A DNA stretch of 5,881 bases from Prolixibacteraceae bacterium (GCA_014380255.1 JACMKG010000463.1:1-5881), one strand, 5' to 3'; shown: positions 1 through 4,755, counted from the stretch's first letter. Notes: a model not told the origin generated them from the sequence alone. Numbers and translations: made by a program.

Positions 1-65
1 ATCCATAAAGTTAAATATCTGTCCAGAAATTTTAATCTCTTTTGTGATGGCATAATTGTTTTTTT

Positions 66-164
66 ATTCGACAATTCGACAATTAGTTAATTCGACTATA
101 CGGCAATGGGTTTATTGTTGAATTGCCGAATTGTTCCATTGTCAAATTGCCACATTGTTTAATT
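66..164. repeat. AT-rich ATTGTC/GACAATT degenerate repeat field
   Basis: The stretch starts with tandem TTCGACAA units (67-74 and 75-82) and continues as loosely repeated ATTGTT, AATTGCC and ATTGTC words. It ends with CACATTGTTTAATT (151-164), which contains the stop codon of the four-helix-bundle gene (159-161). The same 14-mer recurs at 605-618 on the other side of that gene. No open frame or promoter is evident in it. Bases 1-65 hold nothing I can name. Confidence 0.7.
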
Positions 165-524
165 CTTTTGTTTACACGTGCCTATTATTTTTGAAATGAT
201 CTTCTTAATTGGTTCTAAGTCAGTAAGCAGAAGCGTTGAGTCCGGTAAATTCTTTGAATGTTTACAAAGCAATAACCAATATTCAGTTTCCTCTATTTCT
301 TTTGCAGAAATCTTGAATTTATGAATGAAATCAGCTTTGCTCTCGGCATTTTGAGCTTCTCTCGCATTTGCGCCAATGGATGTACCGGATCTAAAAAGCT
401 GATTAGACAAGGCAAATTTTCTTTTACCATCCAGTTCATCACAAAGATCTATCACCTTTAAAGCGAATTCAAATGTTAGATTGATAATCACATTTTCCTT
501 AAATTCATTATTCATGACAAGCAT
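159..524 (-). CDS. four-helix-bundle protein (23S rRNA intervening-sequence / S23 family)
   Basis: The protein has 121 residues, a normal length for the family first seen encoded in 23S rRNA intervening sequences and now known as common free-standing genes in Bacteroidota. Its biochemical role is not established. Family marks are the N-terminal FALKVIDLCDEL helix, the central RSGTSIGANAREAQ segment (about residues 46-59), the SKADFIHKFKISAKEIEETEYWL helix spread over about 63-85, and a C-terminal amphipathic helix. No membrane segment or signal peptide is visible. An alternative ATG three codons in (base 515, MNNEF) is equally plausible because no ribosome binding site separates the two. The gene is visibly more AT-rich than the arsenic genes and is bracketed by ATTGTC repeats, one of which supplies its stop codon. 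No 23S rRNA sequence surrounds it. It is probably unrelated in function to the arsenic cluster. Confidence 0.88.
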   Translation of the reverse strand: MLVMNNEFKENVIINLTFEFALKVIDLCDELDGKRKFALSNQLFRSGTSIGANAREAQNAESKADFIHKFKISAKEIEETEYWLLLCKHSKNLPDSTLLLTDLEPIKKIISKIIGTCKQKN

Positions 525-593
525 TATTAAAGGTTTATAATTGATTTATTTGTTTTCTCAATTGCTGATACTCTCATTATCATCTCCCCTAAT

Positions 594-695
594 TATTCAA
601 TTGTCACATTGTTTAATTGTCCAATTCTCACATCGCCAAATTTCCCCATCATTTCATTGTCACATTGTCTAATTGTCACATTATCTAATGTTCTT
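594..695. repeat. AT-rich TCACATTGTCTAATTG repeat field
   Basis: Repeated words of the type (T)CACATTGT(T/C)TAATTG occur at about 604-619, 659-674 and 675-690, with degenerate copies between them (CCAATTCTCACATCGCC and neighbours). The last copy runs into arsC and supplies its final codons and stop (681-683). The field belongs to the same family as 66-164. Bases 525-593 upstream of the four-helix-bundle gene show no clear promoter. Confidence 0.7.
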
Positions 696-1097
696 CTGGT
701 AAAAGTTCCAGAAACCTTCCCTGATTTCATCTCTTACCCTGATAAATTCGCTCCAGATGAATTCATCGCTTCCAACAGCATGTGATGGGTCATCGAAGCC
801 AATGTGCAAACGGTGTTTCACTTTACCGAAAAAAGCAGGACAGTTTTCATTGGCGCCCCCGCAAACGGTAATCACGTAATCCCATTCCTGATCCAGGTAC
901 TTGTCCACCTGATCAGAGGTGTGATGAGTGATATCGATGCCTATCTCTTTCATGGCCGCTACTGCTTTTTGATTCAGTTTCCCGGAAGCTTCCGTTCCGG
1001 CAGAACAAACTGTTAGATCTTTATCAAACGACTGTAAAAAGCCGTGTGCCATCTGGCTGCGGCAACTGTTTCCGGTGCAAAGAATTAATATTTTCAT
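681..1097 (-). CDS. arsC: arsenate reductase ArsC, thioredoxin-coupled low-molecular-weight phosphatase type
   Basis: This 138-residue cytoplasmic enzyme reduces arsenate to arsenite for export. The N-terminal P-loop CTGNSCRS (C7 to R13, CX5R) is that of low-molecular-weight tyrosine phosphatase-fold ArsC. The two further redox cysteines sit in VCGGANENCP at C79 and C86, seven residues apart, as in the pI258-type C10/C82/C89 relay. An aspartate general-acid loop is seen at FDDPSH (D102/D103). All three cysteines are present, so thioredoxin-coupled recycling is expected rather than glutaredoxin coupling. The gene lies 114 bp downstream of the permease stop, with a long inverted repeat between, and no separate promoter was recognised, so it is probably co-transcribed with the permease. 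The ATG at 1097 directly precedes the P-loop strand, so the start is secure. The last codons overlap an intergenic repeat copy. Confidence 0.96.
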   Translation of the reverse strand: MKILILCTGNSCRSQMAHGFLQSFDKDLTVCSAGTEASGKLNQKAVAAMKEIGIDITHHTSDQVDKYLDQEWDYVITVCGGANENCPAFFGKVKHRLHIGFDDPSHAVGSDEFIWSEFIRVRDEIREGFWNFYQKNIR

Positions 1098-1125
1098 AGT
1101 TGTGTGTTTTTTTTAATTAGTTACT

Positions 1126-1213
1126 GAGTACCTAAGTACCTGAGTGCCTGAGTATGGAATGCTTTGCTATTTTTTTTACTAAGGAACTAAGGCACTCAGG
1201 TACTTTCGTACTC
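1126..1213. repeat. long imperfect inverted repeat between permease and arsC
   Basis: AAGTACCTGAGTGCCT (1134-1149) is perfectly complementary in inverted orientation to AGGCACTCAGGTACTT (1190-1205). The outer GAGTAC (1126-1131) pairs with GTACTC (1208-1213) across a 2x2 mismatch. The loop is about 40 bases and contains a run of T (1170-1177). The left arm is itself built of near-repeats (GAGTACCTAA, GTACCTGA, GTGCCTGA). The right arm ends inside the permease stop codon (1212-1214). RNA from either strand could fold it. It could stabilise mRNA ends or weaken read-through into arsC, but it lacks the layout of a classic intrinsic terminator. Confidence 0.85.
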
Positions 1214-2258
1214 ATTTTAAAATCCAGTTAAACAAATATCCCAGCAAAATGATGAACACGGTGATGGTTCCAGAGAAAATGCCAATCAGCTTCCACGTCA
1301 TCACCTTTTTCAAAAGCGTAGCCTCGGGAAGCGAGAGCCCCACCACCGCCATCATAAAGGCAATGGCCGTACCCAGCGGGACCCCTTTGGCCACAAAGAC
1401 CTGGATCACCGGTACGATACCCGCGGCATTGCCATACATCGGAACCCCTGCAATAACGGCCAAAGGCACGGCATACCACTTGTCGGCCGACAAATAGCCG
1501 GTAAAGAAATTCTCGGGTACATAGCCGTGCATGGCCGCCCCGATGCCTATACCGATGATCACAAACAGCAAAACACTTTTTACAATTCCCCATCCCTCAC
1601 GGATGATTACGGGCAAGCGTTCCATAAAGGGCGTTTGGTCTTTTTCCCACTGCCCGGTTTCTTTCTCTGATTGCTGCTGAATCTCTTTTACCCAGTCCGA
1701 GAGGTAACGTTCCAGTTTAAAGCGGCCAAGGATCCATCCACCCACTGTTCCCAACAGAATACCACTGATAGCATAAATAAGGGTGGCCTTGAGCCCGAAA
1801 AGGCCCAAAAACATGGCAACTGCCACTTCATTGACCAACGGCGAGGTGATCAGAAAGGCAAAGGTTACCCCCAGCGGAATTCCTCCTTTTACAAAACCGA
1901 TGAACAGGGGAATGGATGAACAGGAGCAGAATGGAGTAAGAGCCCCGAACAACGAGGCAAAGAAGTACTGAAACCCGTACATCTTTTTGGTCGTTAAGTA
2001 AATGCGGATCCTGTCGATGGGAAAATATGCATTGATTACCCCCATCAGGGAGCTGATCAGAAACAACAGGATCAGGATCTTCAGCGTGTCATAGATGAAG
2101 AAGTTGATCGCTGTTCCCATGTGAGAATCAGCGCTTAGCACCATCCAGCGGTAAGTGATCATATCCGCCAGGGGCTGCAGAAAATAATACAGCGCCACCA
2201 AAGCCGGCAGTACCAGTGCCACAGAGGCTGTAAACCGTATTTGTATGTTCCGTTCCAT
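1212..2258 (-). CDS. ArsP/DUF318-type permease (putative metalloid or metal efflux)
   Basis: This 348-residue polytopic inner-membrane protein belongs to the permease family that includes ArsP (trivalent organoarsenical export) and SO_0444-like metal exporters. The signature TPFCSCSSIP (residues 108-117, with C111 and C113) is followed by GGIPLGVTFAF and TSPLVNE. The second half repeats this pattern without cysteines (GVPMYGNAAG at 271-280, KGVPLGTAIAF, LSLPEA), which points to an internal duplication. About eight hydrophobic segments flank a charged cytoplasmic-type linker (about 181-220). A TTG nine bases upstream is possible, but the ATG at 2258 gives a conventional start. An operator-like palindrome lies at 2277-2294 and arsC follows. 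In this context it is the most likely exporter of the ArsC product or of organoarsenicals; copper or zinc export is the alternative, since family members differ in substrate. Confidence 0.9.
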   Translation of the reverse strand: MERNIQIRFTASVALVLPALVALYYFLQPLADMITYRWMVLSADSHMGTAINFFIYDTLKILILLFLISSLMGVINAYFPIDRIRIYLTTKKMYGFQYFFASLFGALTPFCSCSSIPLFIGFVKGGIPLGVTFAFLITSPLVNEVAVAMFLGLFGLKATLIYAISGILLGTVGGWILGRFKLERYLSDWVKEIQQQSEKETGQWEKDQTPFMERLPVIIREGWGIVKSVLLFVIIGIGIGAAMHGYVPENFFTGYLSADKWYAVPLAVIAGVPMYGNAAGIVPVIQVFVAKGVPLGTAIAFMMAVVGLSLPEATLLKKVMTWKLIGIFSGTITVFIILLGYLFNWILK

Positions 2259-2276
2259 GTGTATCAATTAAACGTT

Positions 2277-2294
2277 GTTCGCCGAAAGACGAAC
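2277..2294. promoter_or_regulatory. putative ArsR operator upstream of the permease
   Basis: The 18-bp palindrome GTTCGCCGAAAGACGAAC has perfect 5-bp arms (GTTCG and CGAAC) separated by 8 bases. It has the same arms and spacing as the site in front of arsR (4470-4487) and agrees with it at 13 of 18 positions. It ends 18 bases before the permease start codon and overlaps a candidate -7 box, so binding there would block transcription. The shared motif is seen directly; the assignment to ArsR is inferred. Confidence 0.65.
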
Positions 2295-2297
2295 TTA
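2290..2297 (-). promoter_or_regulatory. possible permease/arsC promoter -7 box
   Basis: Read on the minus strand this is TAAGTTCG, one mismatch from the Bacteroidota TAnnTTTG -7 consensus. It overlaps the palindrome at 2277-2294. No convincing TTTG -33 element was found at the usual distance, so the call rests on position and on the overlap with the operator. Confidence 0.3.
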
Positions 2298-2358
2298 GAT
2301 TTCAAATTCTGTACCTGTTTAAATCCTTTAACCTATTAGTAATCCTATTGTTATAGTT

Positions 2359-2462
2359 GCACAGTGTTTCACAGAGACCCACAGTGTTTCACAGGGTCTT
2401 GGTACTCAACAGCCATTATCTGTGTAACACTGTGCTAAACTCTGTGAGCCTCTGTGTTACAA
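2359..2462. repeat. CACAGTGTTTCACAG direct and inverted repeat cluster
   Basis: ACAGTGTTTCACAG occurs twice in direct orientation (2361-2374 and 2381-2394, 20-bp period). It recurs inverted as CTGTGTAACACTGTGC (2420-2435, 15 of 16 positions complementary to 2359-2374). A further inverted word, CTCTGTG (2440-2446), pairs with CACAGAG (2370-2376). The strands could fold into a long nested hairpin with a 25-base loop at 2395-2419. It separates the arsG-family gene from the permease, in the gap where a new transcription unit seems to start. Confidence 0.85.
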
Positions 2463-2508
2463 AATGGAATATCAATGGTAGATGTCCTATATATGGCAAT
2501 CAACTTTT

Positions 2509-3207
2509 TTAAAAGAACATCCTTATGATATAATAAATCCCAACCAGAATGAACAGAACGGCTACCACCCTCCTGAACCACTTTTCGAAATGCCTGATGC
2601 GGTTGTAAACCCCTCCGATCGAACTGATGGAGAAGGCCAGCACCCATGCAAAGAGAATCACCGGGATGCCTGTAGCAATGGCAAAGACCAGGGGCAGGTA
2701 AAGGCCTGAAGCACTGGCAACGGTCATGGGAACCAGCATGCCGAAATACAATACCCCGCTGTAAGGACAGAAAGCCAGAGCAAAGACCATCCCCAGAAAG
2801 ATGGCATCCAAGGTGCCCCACCGGGTTTTGTTTTCCATCCTGGAAGTAAGGCTGCTCATGCCGGGGAATTTTATCTTCAACACATCGAGCATAAACAAAC
2901 CGATAATGATGAGCAGCGGACCGATGATCTTTTCACCATAGAGCTGGAAAAAGCCTGAGAACTTAAACTGATCGGCCCCCAGGTAAATAATCAGGGCAAT
3001 AGCCGTATAAGATATCGCACGCCCCAAGGTATACAGCAGTCCATTGATGAAAACACGGTTACGGTTTTCAAGGTCCTTGCTTATAAAGCCTACGGCCGTG
3101 ATGTTGGTAGCCAGCGGGCAGGGACTGATGGCAGTCATCAACCCGAGTACCATCGCCGAAAGCCATGGAAGCGTGCTGTTTTCCAGCAGATTGGTTAAGA
3201 ATTCCAT
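2509..3207 (-). CDS. ArsG-family / CcdA-DsbD-like membrane protein
   Basis: The protein has 232 residues and about six transmembrane segments, with the CcdA/DsbD transmembrane-domain layout. One cysteine lies in the first helix in AISPCPLATN (C30) and its partner lies in the fourth in AFCPYSGVL (C147). In CcdA and DsbD this pair carries electrons from cytoplasmic thioredoxin to an outer-face thioredoxin. The family next to ArsF is named ArsG and has been described as an efflux permease for aromatic aminoarsenicals. The gene starts 12 bases after the ArsF-like stop, so the two are co-transcribed and probably co-translated. Both readings, arsenical efflux and electron transfer, fit the sequence; the cysteine pair favours a redox component. 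The family call is strong and the substrate is unproven. The start at 3207 gives a short soluble N-terminus before helix 1. Confidence 0.87.
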   Translation of the reverse strand: MEFLTNLLENSTLPWLSAMVLGLMTAISPCPLATNITAVGFISKDLENRNRVFINGLLYTLGRAISYTAIALIIYLGADQFKFSGFFQLYGEKIIGPLLIIIGLFMLDVLKIKFPGMSSLTSRMENKTRWGTLDAIFLGMVFALAFCPYSGVLYFGMLVPMTVASASGLYLPLVFAIATGIPVILFAWVLAFSISSIGGVYNRIRHFEKWFRRVVAVLFILVGIYYIIRMFF

Positions 3208-3219
3208 GCCTTGCAGAGG

Positions 3220-3621
3220 TTAAAGTGCATCCACCTTTTCCTTGATAATCTCTTTGAACTTCTTGGGGTTGGTGCGGGCATACATAAACCCTTCATTGGT
3301 AAGGTTTACCTTTTTACTGCCCTTGACCACCAAAAGGGTCTGCCCAGACACCTCAAGCTTTTTGGCTATCGGCTTGGTGGCCTTATCTTCCAGATCCAGT
3401 GACTTAAACACAACCTGGTTACCGTACAGGCTCTGTAAATCAGCTTTGGCCTCTTCTTCCACCGCACGGCAGGTCACACAGCGCGCTGTATTGTGAAAAT
3501 AGTAGGCTTCAATCATCGGGGCAGCTGAAGCCGCGGTTTCCTTTTTAGCCGTCTGGGCGCTGACTGTGAAACTGCCCATTATGCAGAAAAGGGCGAAACT
3601 TAAGAATATAAGCTTATTCAT
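3220..3621 (-). CDS. ArsF-family secreted thioredoxin-fold protein
   Basis: The protein has 133 residues. A hydrophobic N-terminal signal peptide with a plausible signal peptidase I site (TVSA before Q23) predicts export to the periplasm. The mature part has a thioredoxin-type ARCVTCRAVEEEA segment with the CxxC pair C48/C51, then predicted alternating strands and helices (VVFKSLDLED, QTLLVVKG). The classic cis-proline is not obvious: VSGQTLLVV stands where a TP motif would be expected. The family sits beside ArsG-type membrane proteins and is named as the ArsF subunit of a system linked to reduction of nitrophenyl arsenicals. Whether it is a nitroreductase or a thiol carrier cannot be told from sequence; no flavin-binding motif is visible. 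It lies 9 bases after the CPKC protein stop and 12 bases before the ArsG-like start, as the middle gene of a tight trio. Confidence 0.83.
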   Translation of the reverse strand: MNKLIFLSFALFCIMGSFTVSAQTAKKETAASAAPMIEAYYFHNTARCVTCRAVEEEAKADLQSLYGNQVVFKSLDLEDKATKPIAKKLEVSGQTLLVVKGSKKVNLTNEGFMYARTNPKKFKEIIKEKVDAL

Positions 3622-3630
3622 GTCGTTTAT

Positions 3631-3864
3631 TTACCGGGTTAATACCTGTTTAATTTCATCAGCCGAAGGAACCCTGCCTTTGATTTCCACCTTTTCATTT
3701 ACCACCAGGGCAGGGGTGGTCATCACCCCGTATTTCATGATCTGGTAAATGTCCTCAACCTTGGTCACGGTTGCATCGAGGCCGTTTTGTTCCACAACCT
3801 CACGGGTAAGCTTTTCAAGGCTCTTGCACTTGGGGCAACCGGTACCTAAGATTTTAATTTCCAT
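3631..3864 (-). CDS. small thioredoxin-family protein (CPKC redox motif)
   Basis: This 77-residue minimal thioredoxin/glutaredoxin-fold protein has no signal peptide and is probably cytoplasmic. The active site GTGCPKCKSL has C10 and C13, and the cis-proline loop is VMTTPALVV (P51), followed by the GRVPSADEI segment typical of the 'redox-active disulfide protein 2' group. A TTG six codons upstream would add MKLYIT, but that extension reads into the GTTTCAA tandem repeat, so the ATG at 3864 is chosen. It is the first of three closely spaced redox genes with the ArsF- and ArsG-like genes. It may fill the position called arsE in arsEFG operons, or feed electrons to the membrane protein or to ArsC; that role is inferred. 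The 270-base gap before it is almost entirely repeats and shows no good promoter, so transcription probably comes from arsR. Confidence 0.9.
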   Translation of the reverse strand: MEIKILGTGCPKCKSLEKLTREVVEQNGLDATVTKVEDIYQIMKYGVMTTPALVVNEKVEIKGRVPSADEIKQVLTR

Positions 3865-3875
3865 AGTTATATATA

Positions 3876-3949
3876 GTTTCAAGTTTCAAGTTTCAAGTTC
3901 CAAGGACTGAAGGACTGAGGGACTGAGGGACTGAAGGGTTGAGGGACTG
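3876..3949. repeat. tandem GTTTCAA (7-bp) and GGACTGAG (8-bp) arrays
   Basis: Three exact GTTTCAA units (3876-3896) plus a degenerate fourth (GTTCCAA, 3897-3903) are followed immediately by six 8-bp units of the GGACTGAG/GGACTGAA/GGGTTGAG type (3904-3949, the last partial). The array starts 12 bases upstream of the CPKC protein start codon, so it would form the leader of that gene or part of the arsR intercistronic RNA. Confidence 0.9.
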
Positions 3950-3953
3950 TTTA

Positions 3954-3967
3954 TCCGCTAAGGCGGA
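3954..3967. repeat. small GC-rich hairpin inside the repeat field
   Basis: TCCGC (3954-3958) and GCGGA (3963-3967) form a perfect 5-bp stem with a 4-base loop, positioned between the GGACTGAG and AACCATCC arrays. There is no T-run on either side, so it is not a typical terminator. Confidence 0.5.
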
Positions 3968-3974
3968 AAGGACT

Positions 3975-4010
3975 AACCATCCAACCATCCAACCATCTAA
4001 CCATCCAACC
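3975..4010. repeat. tandem AACCATCC (8-bp) array
   Basis: Four near-exact 8-bp units (AACCATCC, AACCATCC, AACCATCT, AACCATCC) plus a partial AACC. The unit reappears near the arsR stop as CCAACCAT words (4102-4137). Bases 4027-4045 hold one ACAATTGACAATT word of the type common in the 66-164 field. Confidence 0.88.
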
Positions 4011-4067
4011 CTTCAAGCATTTACGATTAGACAATTGACAATTTACTATTTATGCTCTGAACCACGA

Positions 4068-4137
4068 CCTTTCAAACCTTTCAAACCTTTCAAACTTTTT
4101 TCCAACCATTCCAACCTTTTCCAACCATCCAACCTTA
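4068..4137. repeat. tandem CCTTTCAAA (9-bp) array and CCAACCATT words
   Basis: Three exact CCTTTCAAA units (4068-4094) are followed by CTTTTTT and then four CCAACC-based words of 8 to 10 bases (about 4102-4137). The last word, CCAACCTTA, contains the arsR stop codon (4135-4137). The field is therefore continuous with the end of the regulator gene. Confidence 0.88.
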
Positions 4138-4464
4138 CTTACATTCCTCTATCGTTTCCTTCTGTTCAATCTGCATGAATTGCAGAAACAGCTGCCTTGC
4201 CTCGTTCCAGTTCTTTCGGTTCAGGCAGTATTTAATCCTGGGAGCCTCAATCTCACCCTGAATCAAACCGGCATCCTTCAGCTCTTTCAGATGCTGTGAA
4301 AGGGTGGATTTAACAATGGGGAGCACCTCCGACAAATCGCCTGAGTAGCAGCACGACTGTTTGGAGAGCAACTCCAACACGTACATGCGGATGGGATGAC
4401 CCATGGCCTTGGCATAACGGGCCATCTTTAGGTGTTCTTCATTTATGATTTCCATTGTCTTCAT
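4135..4464 (-). CDS. arsR: ArsR/SmtB-family metalloregulator
   Basis: This 109-residue cytoplasmic winged helix-turn-helix repressor would be released from DNA by trivalent arsenic or a related metalloid. The family pattern is clear: AMGHPIRMYVLELL (residues 20-33), the recognition helix VKSTLSQHLKELKDAGLI (about 51-68), and the wing GEIEAPRIKYCLN. A cysteine pair sits at SCCYSGDL (C38, C39), near where E. coli ArsR carries its CxCxxC site. Other cysteines are C80 in the wing and C108 at the C-terminus, so the metal site cannot be assigned with certainty. ATG 4464 is used; Met4 (base 4455) is a less likely start. A palindrome lies five bases upstream and a good promoter just beyond it, indicating autoregulation. 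The gene probably leads the operon through the redox trio. Confidence 0.94.
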   Translation of the reverse strand: MKTMEIINEEHLKMARYAKAMGHPIRMYVLELLSKQSCCYSGDLSEVLPIVKSTLSQHLKELKDAGLIQGEIEAPRIKYCLNRKNWNEARQLFLQFMQIEQKETIEECK

Positions 4465-4469
4465 TCGTA

Positions 4470-4487
4470 GTTCGTGAAATTACGAAC
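4470..4487. promoter_or_regulatory. putative ArsR operator at arsR
   Basis: The 18-bp palindrome GTTCGTGAAATTACGAAC has perfect 6-bp arms (GTTCGT and ACGAAC) around 6 bases. It lies five bases upstream of the arsR ATG and covers the expected transcription start, immediately after the -7 box. The same GTTCG-N8-CGAAC layout recurs at 2277-2294. Binding by ArsR is inferred from position and symmetry. Confidence 0.75.
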
Positions 4488-4518
4488 AAAGTTCTGCTCT
4501 TTTTTTCATTCCACCAAA
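4487..4518 (-). promoter_or_regulatory. arsR promoter (Bacteroidota type)
   Basis: On the minus strand a TTTG -33 element (4515-4518) is followed after about 20 bases by GAACTTTG (4487-4494), which matches the TAnnTTTG -7 consensus at five of six fixed positions. Transcription would start inside the palindrome at 4470-4487, about 20 bases before the ATG. The spacing fits the known Bacteroidota consensus. The -33 and -7 regions also carry a duplicated GTTCTGCT-N-T7 motif. Confidence 0.55.
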
Positions 4519-4536
4519 TGTTCTGCTGTTTTTTTT
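4491..4536. repeat. direct repeat GTTCTGCT-N-T7 in the arsR promoter
   Basis: GTTCTGCTCTTTTTTT (4491-4506) and GTTCTGCTGTTTTTTTT (4520-4536) are spaced 29 bp start to start, differing in the ninth base and in the length of the T tract. On the minus strand both read as an A-tract followed by AGCAGAAC. One copy covers the -7 box, the other lies beside the -33 box. Confidence 0.7.
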
Positions 4537-4755
4537 AGGAAATAAGATTCCATGCCGCCGGATGATGGCTTTATTCGATTATCATTTTATATCGGAAGGG
4601 ATTAGAAGGGTTCATTTAATCACCCTGTTCATTCCTATTGATCTACAGAAAACGGTCTATTCTTCATTTTTCGAACATCTCTTGTTTTAAATGAAACAAA
4701 GATTATCCAATTCATATTCCGCATATCTCAAATCCAAAAGCTACTTATGGATACT
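4537..4755. other. intergenic stretch with no recognised feature
   Basis: This is the middle of the 424-base gap between arsR and the DUF2892 gene. It is AT-rich, has no convincing open frame on either strand, no palindrome like the ArsR operator (only an isolated CGAAC near 4669), and none of the tandem repeats seen in the other gaps. It separates the two transcription units. Confidence 0.6.

Noticed and set aside
1..65. Start of a further minus-strand gene at the ATG ending at base 6
   Set aside because: Only two codons are inside the window and there is no promoter support, so it cannot be called.
159..524. Toxin-antitoxin or 23S rRNA insertion context for the four-helix-bundle gene
   Set aside because: There is no adjacent partner gene and no flanking rRNA sequence; the neighbours are repeat fields and arsC.
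1228..1593. 121-residue minus-strand open frame
   Set aside because: It lies wholly within the permease gene in a different frame and has the Cys/Arg/Gly-rich composition of a shadow frame.
2435..2821. 128-residue minus-strand open frame
   Set aside because: It is in another frame inside the well-supported ArsG-family gene, is rich in Gly, His, Arg and Cys without a recognisable domain, and runs into the CACAGTG repeat cluster.
3865..3882. TTG-start extension of the CPKC protein
   Set aside because: The extra six residues are encoded partly by the GTTTCAA tandem repeat and precede a good ATG directly before the first strand of the fold.
3876..4137. CRISPR array
   Set aside because: The repeat units are 7 to 9 bp and directly abutting, without unique spacers of uniform length, and no cas genes are in the window.
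3939..4178. 79-residue plus-strand open frame
   Set aside because: It consists mostly of translated tandem repeats (NHPT, PFKPFKPF-like runs) and then overlaps arsR antisense; no sign of a real protein.
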